A DNA stretch of 7,844 bases, taken from NCBI GenBank assembly GCA_964562165.1, contig CAZLRZ010000030.1, forward strand, positions 1 through 7,844. The letters are read 5' to 3'. The translations under genes and the position numbers were made by a program. The DNA is from JAKQLP01 sp964562165. Lineage in GTDB: Bacteria; Patescibacteriota; Dojkabacteria; B142; OLB20. The notes below the pieces were generated by a model. That model ran no database searches. It was given only the letters and a program-made list of their open reading frames with translations, and was not told where the DNA came from. Of the stretch, positions 1 to 6,394 are shown in pieces; positions within the stretch are counted from its first letter, which is position 1; every line of letters begins with the position of its first letter.

Positions 1-1175
1 TTGAACAAATTATGTCCTCACAATGGTTCTTAGATGTAGAAAAACTAAAAGGTCCCGCAATCAAAGCTGTGGAAAGTGGCGAAGTAATAATTCATCCTGC
101 ATATATGACCAAAAAGTATTTGCTATGGATGAATAACCTTAGGGATTGGCCTGTTTCAAGATCTCTTTGGTGGGGATACAGAATTCCTGTTTGGTATCAA
201 GGTGAGGTTGTAGAATCTGTAAATCCAGAAGGACAAATTATTGATAGCATTAATGGTGTTGAAATTACAGATATATATGACGCTGTGCAAAAGGGTTTGG
301 CTAAGGTGCAACTTACTTCTCCAGGGGAAGGTTGGATTCAAGACGAAGATGTTTTTGATACTTGGTTTAGTTCCGGCCAATGGCCCTATGCCACTTTAAA
401 GGCTAACAATTTGATCGATACTTTCTTTCCAACTTCCGTAATGGAAACAGCTTATGACATTTTAGAATTATGGGTGAGCAGAATGATAATGCTTGGCATC
501 TATCACGAAGGTAAGGCTCCATTTAAGCACGTATATTTACATGGTCTTGTTAAAGCTATTGATGGGCAAAAGATGAGCAAATCGAAGAACAATGTTGTTT
601 CCCCAGATAGTGTTATTGATAAATATGGAGCTGATTCATTAAGATTATTCTATTTGGTTGGGAACAAGGCAGGGGCAAGCTATCCTGTAAGCTACGAAAA
701 ACTTGAAGGCCATAAAAGATTTTTAAATAAAATCTGGAATGCCAGTAAATTTGTATTAGGATTTACTTCGGATATTGATCCAAACCTAAAGCCTGAAATC
801 GATCCACTAGACCAGCAAGAAATTACAAAACTTTCTAATCTTTCAAAATCCGTCAAAGAACATATCGAAAAGTTTAGACTGGGCTTAGCTTCGGATGAAC
901 TTTATCAGGAATTCTGGCATAGCTTCTGCGATTTATATCTAGAACAAGTTAAGCCAAGGATTTATTCACAAGATAAAGAGGGCAATCCAATCAATACATC
1001 AGATGACGAAAAAAAGAGTATGGCAAGCGCCAAGTGGACTTTGCAATATCTATTAAAAACCTATTTAAAGCTTTTACATCCATTTGTACCTTTCATTACC
1101 GAAAAAGTTTGGCAAGAAATGCCAAGAGCTAACGGTGAAAGCAAAACAATTATGTACGAAGTCTGGCCAGAATAA
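1..1175 (+). CDS. valS: Valyl-tRNA synthetase (ValRS), 3' part; 5' end lies outside the window
   Basis: Class I aminoacyl-tRNA synthetase that charges tRNA-Val in the cytoplasm. The frame is open from base 3 (Glu-Gln-Ile, then Met at 12), so that Met is internal and the gene begins upstream. Counting from it, the end of the editing-domain region and the return to the catalytic core show at 45-62 (RDWPVSRSLWWGYRIPVW). The DVFDTWFSSGQWP block is at 113-125, and the KMSKS ATP-binding loop is at 187-191 (bases 570-584), followed by KNNVVSP. The class I helical anticodon domain follows, with NKIWNASKFV near 239-248 and LLHPFVPFITEKVW at 354-367. The protein stops right after YEVWPE, so the C-terminal coiled-coil arm of about 60-70 residues found in most bacterial ValRS is absent. 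The HIGH motif must lie upstream of the window. It ends 17 bp from the oppositely oriented deacetylase gene, with no obvious terminator between them. The identity is firm. Confidence 0.97.
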   Translation, partial: EQIMSSQWFLDVEKLKGPAIKAVESGEVIIHPAYMTKKYLLWMNNLRDWPVSRSLWWGYRIPVWYQGEVVESVNPEGQIIDSINGVEITDIYDAVQKGLAKVQLTSPGEGWIQDEDVFDTWFSSGQWPYATLKANNLIDTFFPTSVMETAYDILELWVSRMIMLGIYHEGKAPFKHVYLHGLVKAIDGQKMSKSKNNVVSPDSVIDKYGADSLRLFYLVGNKAGASYPVSYEKLEGHKRFLNKIWNASKFVLGFTSDIDPNLKPEIDPLDQQEITKLSNLSKSVKEHIEKFRLGLASDELYQEFWHSFCDLYLEQVKPRIYSQDKEGNPINTSDDEKKSMASAKWTLQYLLKTYLKLLHPFVPFITEKVWQEMPRANGESKTIMYEVWPE

Positions 1176-1192
1176 AGCCGCGAATTTAGTGT

Positions 1193-2125
1193 TTAGTAAG
1201 GATAATAGCCGACTCCCGAAAGAATACTCTTAAAATGATCCATCTTGTCGTAGACGTGCATTCTTGATAAAACGAATCGAGCTCCTAGCTTGTGATCTAT
1301 ACTCATTCCACAACTAAAAGCTACCAAATATCCGTTTGAGGCTAATGTAGAAGTCACGCTCCCATTGTATTCACAGCCCGGATAGCAAAATGAAACAACT
1401 TTTTTACCCGTAATACTTTCGATTGAGTTTTTACTAACAACAAGCTCCTGGTAAAGAGAATCCGAATTTGTAACGTTTCGTAGCATCATATGGGTTTTTC
1501 CGTGAGGGTCAATTACCATTCCGGCATCGGCCATTTCTTTTAGTTGAGCTGATTTCATTGCGCTTCTGTGCGATGGAACATAGAAGGTCCCCGTCATATG
1601 ATATTCTTTTAAAAGCGGGAAGGCGTATTTGTAATTATCGTAATTCCCATCATCAAAGGTGAGCAAAACTGACTTCTGAATTGGATTCTTCCCGCTTGCT
1701 AAAATATCGTAAAATTCTTGTGGGGTTAAAGTTTTGTAACCCTTTTCGGATAAATACTCTAATTGTTGGCGGAAAATTTCGGGAGAGACAAAATAGTCAC
1801 GTCCACTATTATTTGGAACCGGTGCTACGTGATGATAGGTGAGTACAGGAACCCTTACGGTTCCGGCTTTTTGAGCTTTTGGTGTTACGTCATAGGCAGA
1901 ATTAAAATTTTCTGCCGAAGCCAAATTAAATTGTTCAACAACGGCAAACTCCCTAGCAGAAACATTGTCTGAAACTATTGGGGGGTAAATAACGGTAGAA
2001 TCATCTTTAACCTTATCTTTCTGCGTGGATTTAATTACCACTAAAGAGATACAGCCAAAAATAAAGGCAATAAATAGCGAAAAAAACAAAATCTTAAAAA
2101 TTGGTTTTAGAAATCTTTTCCTCAT
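1193..2125 (-). CDS. Membrane-anchored polysaccharide deacetylase (NodB homology, CE4 type)
   Basis: A 310-residue protein, probably a metal-dependent de-N-acetylase of an envelope polysaccharide or peptidoglycan, acting outside the membrane. A basic N-terminus (MRKRFLK) leads into one hydrophobic segment at about 10-32, read as an uncleaved anchor. Cys24 sits in IFGC, but hydrophobic residues continue after it, so a lipoprotein site is unlikely. A linker of about 60 residues precedes the NodB domain (about 92-300), which opens with VPVLTYHHVAP. Motif 1 is TFDDG at 156-160 (D158 predicted base, D159 metal ligand). Motif 2 is HGKTH at 208-212 (H208 and H212 metal ligands), where SHTxSH is more usual. 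Motif 3 is degenerate: YPGCEYN at 248-254 instead of YPYG-x-YN. LSRMHV at 286-291 matches the usual late LPRIxV block. The start overlaps the end of tatD by 32 nt, and ATG at 2125 is the only suitable start before the anchor. The substrate cannot be told from the sequence. Confidence 0.9.
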   Translation of the reverse strand: MRKRFLKPIFKILFFSLFIAFIFGCISLVVIKSTQKDKVKDDSTVIYPPIVSDNVSAREFAVVEQFNLASAENFNSAYDVTPKAQKAGTVRVPVLTYHHVAPVPNNSGRDYFVSPEIFRQQLEYLSEKGYKTLTPQEFYDILASGKNPIQKSVLLTFDDGNYDNYKYAFPLLKEYHMTGTFYVPSHRSAMKSAQLKEMADAGMVIDPHGKTHMMLRNVTNSDSLYQELVVSKNSIESITGKKVVSFCYPGCEYNGSVTSTLASNGYLVAFSCGMSIDHKLGARFVLSRMHVYDKMDHFKSILSGVGYYPY

Positions 2126-2963
2126 TAATTAGATTATATACAAAATCCCAAATGTTTTTGATTCTAGCGGGAGTATTTTCAGTATGTTTAGTTTTGATAT
2201 TCCTTGGCATTAAAAGAGGAGCGTCGGTTTCAAGCAAAAACTTGTTTTCGTAAAGGTCCATTGGATTATTCAAGGGTTTATTTACAAATAGAGTTTTAAC
2301 AATTTCCCTAATGTTTTCGGCTGATTTATACGTAATAATTCCATTGACACCAAGATAGATCCCCATACTGTGAGCTTTTATTGCGTCTTCCAGAGATCCA
2401 GTAAAACTATGAAGAATAATTAAAGGGATTTTATCAATATATTCTTCTAAAATTTTTAAGGTATCAGATTCCGAAGCTCTTGAATGGATCGTAATTGGGA
2501 GTTGCTTTTGGACGGCAATATCCAGATGTATTTTAAATAAATGTTTTTGTTTTTCAATATTTGATTCCCTTGCTACGCCTTGTATGCCTACGCGGTCAAG
2601 TTGAAAATAATCAAGCCCACATTCGCCAACTAAATCAGGTGTGTTTTCTTCAAAATATTTTATTAATGCCTTAATTTCTTCTTCATAGTTCAAGGTTGGG
2701 ACTATATCAGATTCTTCACTGCTAGCAGGGATTAGAACTTCCGGGTGAACTCCAACTGAGGTTAAAATAATTTCAGGATAATCTTTTTTACTTTCTAGGA
2801 CTTTTATTAAAGATTTTGAATCGGTTGAAACGTCAACAATGTATTTGACTCCATTCGTTTTGCAATCATAGAGGATGTCTTCTTTGCTAATAGAAATATC
2901 AGAAAAATGAGAGTGAGAATCAAATAATTCTCCGGATTTTATTATTTCAATGAACCTGTTCAT
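2094..2963 (-). CDS. tatD: TatD family metal-dependent DNase/hydrolase
   Basis: A 289-residue cytoplasmic TIM-barrel hydrolase of the TatD family. Known members are divalent-metal 3'-5' exonucleases or DNases linked to DNA repair and turnover, but the exact substrate here is not known. All usual metal ligands are visible: H17 and H19 in DSHSHF, E114 in VGECGLDY, H160 in TIHSRAS, H185 in ILHSFTGS and D247 in LLETDAP. The block SVGVHPE (69-75) and the tail element TPARI (264-268) are also typical. The ATG lies one base after the metG stop (TAA-T-ATG), so translation is probably coupled to metG; metG-tatD is a common bacterial gene pair. The C-terminus ends at SKTNF, about where other members have T-x-N-(A/F) and a few more residues to a terminal Leu-Phe, so it is short by roughly five residues. 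The last 32 nt also encode the start of the deacetylase. It is slightly longer than the usual 255-265 residues because of insertions near 76-92 and 229-239. Confidence 0.93.
   Translation of the reverse strand: MNRFIEIIKSGELFDSHSHFSDISISKEDILYDCKTNGVKYIVDVSTDSKSLIKVLESKKDYPEIILTSVGVHPEVLIPASSEESDIVPTLNYEEEIKALIKYFEENTPDLVGECGLDYFQLDRVGIQGVARESNIEKQKHLFKIHLDIAVQKQLPITIHSRASESDTLKILEEYIDKIPLIILHSFTGSLEDAIKAHSMGIYLGVNGIITYKSAENIREIVKTLFVNKPLNNPMDLYENKFLLETDAPLLMPRNIKTKHTENTPARIKNIWDFVYNLINEEKISKTNF
2126..2138 (-). promoter_or_regulatory. Possible internal promoter (-10 TATAAT) for a leaderless deacetylase mRNA
   Basis: On the minus strand a perfect TATAAT occupies 2138-2133, inside the 3' end of tatD. 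It is followed by 7 nt (CTAATTA) and then the ATG of the deacetylase at 2125. A transcript starting the usual 6-8 nt after a -10 box would begin at or next to the start codon. No -35 match stands at 16-18 nt upstream; a TG lies two rather than one base before the hexamer. The region is AT-rich, so a chance match is quite possible. Confidence 0.3.
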
Positions 2964-2964
2964 A

Positions 2965-4698
2965 TTAAATCAAATCCCGTTCTTTCAAAACCTTTTCAGG
3001 GTCAAGCTTTTCAAATAAAATCTCGACAGTCTTATTTAATTTAAAGCTTGAAGAAAATTCGGGTTCCCAAGAATTGGCCTTAGTGGGGGAAAGTACTTCT
3101 GCTAATTTCATAGAAGCATTTGGAACAAATGGTTGCATCAAAACGCTAAACTGCATAACAATATTCAGTTCATTTAATATTATGTTTTTTGCCTTTTCAG
3201 GATCAGTTTTTATGACTTCCCAAATCTTTTTTTCATCAAAATACTTATTTCCAAATCTGGCCAGTGCCATCAATCGTTCGATGGCTGGGACAAATTCACA
3301 TTTCGAAATAGACTTTGACATCTCAGAATAGGCTTTTTCAATTTCGCTTTTAACTTCGGAATCAACTTCAAAAGTATCTAAAGACAATTCTCCTTGATAT
3401 TTATTCTCAAAGAACTTCAGAATCCTATTTATTAAATTACCAAGATTGGCTACCAGCTCATTGTTTGTGCTTGCAACAAAGCCTTCCCAGGAAAAACTGG
3501 CTTCTTTATTTTCGGGTAAATTCGCTGCAATGTAGTATCGAATTAAATCAACACCATACCTTTCGGCTACTAGCTTTGAATCAATAGTCCAATTTCTACT
3601 TTTACTAAACTTTTTACCTTCATAATTCATAAATTTATTAACCACAACATTGTAGGGAAGAGTGTATTCCTCACTAGATGCAGCAAGTATTCCCGGCCAC
3701 ATAAGTGTATGGAAAACAAGATTGTCCTGCCCCATAAAATTGTAAATTTCGCATTCGGGGTTTAACCACCAATCCTTCCAATCAGAAGACTGCTCAGGGG
3801 ATTTGTAATAAATCACATCATCATTTGCTTGTGTACCGCTTGTGGATAACTCGGACCATTCAATAGCTCCGGATAAATACCCTATAACGGCTTCAAACCA
3901 AACGTAAATATGTTTCCCGGTAAAATCTGAAAGCTGATATTTTTCATCAAGCTTTTTGATCTCGTCAATAGGTAGTTCTACAGCCCAATCCATATCTCTA
4001 GTGATAGCGCGTTTTTGGAGGCCTTCTTTCAACCAGCTGTCGGTTTCTTGCCAAACCCAATTCTTCCAAACCCCTTTGTGTTTTGCAACGTATTCTTTTA
4101 ATGTTTTATCAAGTTTAGGAAAATCCAAGAAATAATGTTCGGTGTCCTTTAAAGTGACTGCTGACTTGGTGAGCTTGCTGACAGGGGATATAAGTTCGCC
4201 ATCTTTTAGCCATCTTCCACAAGCTTCGCATTGATCGCTTCTTTGTTCTTTTGCTCCGCAATGAGGACATTCTCCTTCAACGTATCTATCGGGTAAAAAT
4301 TTTTTATCCGCTTCACTGTAATATTGCTTCATTACGTCTTTCACTATGTATTCGCTTTTTAAAAGATCAAGGAAAACTTCTTGCACTATTTTTTTATGAT
4401 TTTCTGTAGTGGTTTTTGTATAGATGTTGTAACTCAAAGCGTATTGCTTAAATAGATCGATGTCCTTTTTATGGTATATATCAACAATTTCTTTAGGTGA
4501 TTTCCCTTCTTTATCTGCAGCAACCGTGATTGGCGTTCCGTGGCAATCAGAGCCAGACACCATTAACACATCGTTACCTAAAAGTCTTTGAAATCTGGCA
4601 AAAATATCTGCGGGTAGCAGGTAGCCGGACAGATGTCCTAGATGCAGGTCCCCGTTAACGTATGGCCATGCTACTCCTATTAGAATTTTCTTTTTCAT
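2965..4698 (-). CDS. metG: Methionyl-tRNA synthetase (MetRS)
   Basis: Class I synthetase that charges tRNA-Met, including the initiator, in the cytoplasm; 577 residues. The catalytic core opens with AWPYVNGDLHLGHLSG, where HLGH at 19-22 is the HIGH motif. The zinc knuckle in the connective peptide is C144-x2-C147-x9-C157-x2-C160. The second knuckle position reads SPVSKLTKSA with no cysteines, as in the one-zinc E. coli type. KFSKS at 363-367 is the KMSKS loop. The anticodon-binding helix bundle follows (about 410-560; NKYFDEKKIW at 484-493 corresponds to the tRNA-contact region). The protein ends at LFEKLDPEKVLKERDLI, without the C-terminal OB-fold dimerisation/tRNA-binding domain present in the 677-residue E. 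coli enzyme. ATG at 4698 gives the conserved N-terminus, so its 44-nt overlap with the upstream membrane protein gene is real. tatD follows 1 nt after the stop. Confidence 0.97.
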   Translation of the reverse strand: MKKKILIGVAWPYVNGDLHLGHLSGYLLPADIFARFQRLLGNDVLMVSGSDCHGTPITVAADKEGKSPKEIVDIYHKKDIDLFKQYALSYNIYTKTTTENHKKIVQEVFLDLLKSEYIVKDVMKQYYSEADKKFLPDRYVEGECPHCGAKEQRSDQCEACGRWLKDGELISPVSKLTKSAVTLKDTEHYFLDFPKLDKTLKEYVAKHKGVWKNWVWQETDSWLKEGLQKRAITRDMDWAVELPIDEIKKLDEKYQLSDFTGKHIYVWFEAVIGYLSGAIEWSELSTSGTQANDDVIYYKSPEQSSDWKDWWLNPECEIYNFMGQDNLVFHTLMWPGILAASSEEYTLPYNVVVNKFMNYEGKKFSKSRNWTIDSKLVAERYGVDLIRYYIAANLPENKEASFSWEGFVASTNNELVANLGNLINRILKFFENKYQGELSLDTFEVDSEVKSEIEKAYSEMSKSISKCEFVPAIERLMALARFGNKYFDEKKIWEVIKTDPEKAKNIILNELNIVMQFSVLMQPFVPNASMKLAEVLSPTKANSWEPEFSSSFKLNKTVEILFEKLDPEKVLKERDLI

Positions 4699-5173
4699 TG
4701 TTATTTTTAATTATTCCTGAGGTAAATATCTCAATAAACACAGCAAGTAAAATTAATGCAATTGCATTATACCAATAAAGGTTCAAAATTAGTCTAAGAA
4801 AAAACAATCCAATGGCGACAAAACAGATCAGTAAACCTCTTCGGATCGCTGCGAAAAAATTCGGTGACTCGTTTAACCTCTTGAAAAACAGTTTATCAAT
4901 AAAAATGTGAATCGAAGAGAAAAGAGCAGTAAAAGCTCCTCCAAAAACCAAAAAGAAAACACTTAAATTCTTCCAGTTAAGCATCCTAAATATTATCCCC
5001 TTATCGATCATTTCATCAATGTTAGAAACCACTTCGTTATCAGTAAGCAGGTTCTGCGTTTCAGCGTAACCCAAAACGGATTCATCTACAAATGGAGACA
5101 GGCTAGAGGTTATATAAAACCCAATAATAACTAAAACTACGCTTAAAAAGAAGCTAACTAAAACATACTTCAT
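4655..5173 (-). CDS. Four-helix membrane protein of unknown function, patescibacterial type
   Basis: A 172-residue protein with no function I can name. Hydrophobic segments lie at about 4-24, 70-94, 112-131 and 134-152. Between the first two is an acidic, probably external loop (26-69). The tail is hydrophilic and Asn/Glu/Ser-rich (155-172). The second half has the pattern RRGLL...LRLILNLYWYNAI...FIEIF: basic pair, Gly, aromatic-Asn pair between two close helices, and a Glu in the last helix. From memory this resembles a small membrane protein family that recurs in candidate-phyla genomes, without an assigned function. Its ATG follows the stop of the 314-residue membrane protein with no gap (TAAATG), and its last 44 nt overlap metG, so the three are likely translated in a coupled way. 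No ribosome binding site is evident. The gene is real on length, hydrophobic pattern and tight packing; the family recognition is moderate. Confidence 0.82.
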   Translation of the reverse strand: MKYVLVSFFLSVVLVIIGFYITSSLSPFVDESVLGYAETQNLLTDNEVVSNIDEMIDKGIIFRMLNWKNLSVFFLVFGGAFTALFSSIHIFIDKLFFKRLNESPNFFAAIRRGLLICFVAIGLFFLRLILNLYWYNAIALILLAVFIEIFTSGIIKNNNEKENSNRSSMAIR

Positions 5174-6118
5174 TTATTTCTTTAACTTTTTGTAAACGAT
5201 TGTCCAGTAGGTTTCTTGGAAGGCTATTAATGCGCTTGAAATAACTGATCCTATAGCCCAGACAATTACTAAACCTCCACAGATCAATGCTACCATTAGT
5301 ATCGGCGATTGTAATGCAATCCCTCCTAATACGGCTGGAAGAAAAACTGTAATAAGCAATACAAACATAACTATAAAGCTAACTATGGAATAGGGTATAG
5401 TAGCAACAAACTCTAAAAGGTAACTTACGGCAACATCTTTAAGGTTCTTTTTGAAAATGGAAAATCCTTTTTTAATACTTTCGATAATTCCTAAATTTTC
5501 GAATATCATTTCTCTAATAGTAATTGGCATTAACATTTGTAAAAAGAGTCCATAAATCAATGCAATAATAGCAAAGCAACATAGTAATACTATGAAAAGA
5601 ATAAAAAATGGAGCAATTGATGCCTCGTTAGATGATAAAGAAATTATAACTGTTACTATAATTATAGGGATTATAAAAATTAACATGGGTAAACTTAGAA
5701 CAATTTTTTGTCCCCAAATAGACCAAATCTTTTTCTTTCCTAAACCCCAAGCTGATGAAAAGTTACTACTTTGACCATCGTCAAGTAGGCTTGCAGATTG
5801 AATCAATCCACTTTGGCCTCTATGACCAAAATAAATAAATATTACAGAAAGTATAATTACTACAAGAAAGAAACAAATTATTAAAACAATAAATATGGTT
5901 GGGTCAGCACCGCCTAAGTTTTCGAGATCTTTTAAGTTTGGTGTAGGGGTAAGATTCCCTTTTGTGCCATTTGAAGCTAAATCACTGAAATTATAATTAC
6001 CACTCGAACCGCCCGATCCGTTGCCTACAACAAAAGAGGTAATAAACCCCAATATCCATAAAAATTTGTTTTTCCAAACAAGCTTTAAAGCCTTTTTTAG
6101 GTTTGCAATATAATCCAT
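5174..6118 (-). CDS. Six-helix membrane protein, unknown function (YciC/GPDPase membrane-domain-like layout)
   Basis: A 314-residue polytopic inner-membrane protein. The first 20 residues form a basic amphipathic start (LKKALKLVWKNKFLWILGF), typical of proteins annotated as glycerophosphodiester phosphodiesterase membrane domain, YciC or DUF975-like. Predicted helices are at about 18-32, 74-98, 137-161, 168-196, 231-262 and 271-301. A Gly/Ser/Asn-rich external loop (33-72) joins the first two. Cytoplasmic loops carry AWGLGKKKIWSIWGQK (123-138) and ESIKKGFSIFKKNLKD (213-228), which look like repeated amphipathic GxxxxKKN elements preceding a helix. The C-terminus is short and basic (YKKLKK). 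Positive charges place both ends in the cytoplasm. No catalytic motif is visible, so enzyme activity is not claimed. It directly abuts the next membrane protein gene (TAAATG), and the two probably work together. It is the first gene after the only sizeable gap in the minus-strand run, so it may start its own transcript. The gene is secure, the family assignment tentative. Confidence 0.82.
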   Translation of the reverse strand: MDYIANLKKALKLVWKNKFLWILGFITSFVVGNGSGGSSGNYNFSDLASNGTKGNLTPTPNLKDLENLGGADPTIFIVLIICFFLVVIILSVIFIYFGHRGQSGLIQSASLLDDGQSSNFSSAWGLGKKKIWSIWGQKIVLSLPMLIFIIPIIIVTVIISLSSNEASIAPFFILFIVLLCCFAIIALIYGLFLQMLMPITIREMIFENLGIIESIKKGFSIFKKNLKDVAVSYLLEFVATIPYSIVSFIVMFVLLITVFLPAVLGGIALQSPILMVALICGGLVIVWAIGSVISSALIAFQETYWTIVYKKLKK

Positions 6119-6166
6119 CAGAACAAAATAAAAATTTAATTATGATTGGCTAATTGTATATCAATA
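6119..6166 (-). promoter_or_regulatory. 48-bp gap with a weak candidate promoter for the membrane-protein/metG genes
   Basis: This is the only gap of note within the minus-strand run. On the minus strand it holds TTGATA (6164-6159) and CATAAT (6144-6139), five-of-six and near-consensus matches to -35 and -10, but only 14 nt apart, which is short for a sigma-70 site. A 5-bp AT-only stem (AATTA/TAATT) follows the end of orf71 and is too weak to call a terminator. Transcription could simply read through from the pil genes. Confidence 0.2.
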
Positions 6167-6382
6167 TTATTTATCGTCAAGGGCTTCGGTCTTTACTATC
6201 AAGTTGGGGTATTTATCAACAAAGGTAAGTAGGTTTTCTGTACCGAGAGAGCTTTCAATAGGGGTTACGGTTTTACTAAAAGTGACATTACCTCCCGAAA
6301 CGGAGACGTAGATTTCATAAACAAACATAGCAAGCATCACAACTATTGCTATTCCCATTATAAAAGTCCAAGTTTTATTCAT
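6167..6382 (-). CDS. Small single-helix membrane protein next to pilO; probable pilus accessory
   Basis: A 71-residue protein I do not recognise. It has a short basic start (MNKTWT), one hydrophobic helix at about 7-28 (FIMGIAIVVMLAMFVYEIYV), a Gly-Gly turn, then some 40 mostly polar residues that should face outside (VTPIESSLGTENLLTFVDKYPNLIV). It contains no cysteine, so it is neither a lipoprotein nor a thiol protein. ATG at 6382 is 12 nt after the pilO stop, in the same direction, without a visible ribosome binding site. This is where pilP normally follows pilN-pilO in proteobacterial clusters, but PilP is a larger lipoprotein and no resemblance is claimed. A role as a small partner of the PilN/PilO inner-membrane complex is inferred from position and topology alone. 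Intact frame, helix and tight spacing argue that it is a real gene. Confidence 0.7.
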   Translation of the reverse strand: MNKTWTFIMGIAIVVMLAMFVYEIYVSVSGGNVTFSKTVTPIESSLGTENLLTFVDKYPNLIVKTEALDDK

Positions 6383-6394
6383 GATTTAAAATGT

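Noticed and set aside
156..380. Minus-strand open frame of 74 codons inside valS
   Set aside because: Lies wholly antisense to a conserved synthetase region and has no recognisable motif or start signal; a shadow of valS.
1162..1171. Perfect palindrome TCTGGCCAGA at the end of valS, considered as a terminator
   Set aside because: No loop and no following T-run on either strand, and it encodes the final conserved residues of ValRS; a chance palindrome.
1763..1972. Plus-strand open frame of 69 codons inside the deacetylase gene
   Set aside because: Antisense to the linker and start of the NodB domain; no protein features of its own.
2050..2060. Cys24 of the deacetylase as a lipoprotein attachment site
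   Set aside because: The preceding residues are IFG, with Phe where a small residue is needed, and the hydrophobic stretch continues after the Cys, which fits a membrane anchor better.
3074..3331. Plus-strand open frame of 85 codons inside metG
   Set aside because: Antisense to the conserved anticodon-binding domain; no promoter or start signal.
5592..5774. Plus-strand open frame of 60 codons inside the six-helix protein gene
   Set aside because: Its hydrophobic run is simply the reverse reading of Ile/Val-rich helix codons on the other strand.
6125..6155. AATTA/TAATT stem with following T-rich stretch on the minus strand, considered as a terminator after orf71
   Set aside because: Five A-T pairs only and an interrupted T tract; too unstable to call.
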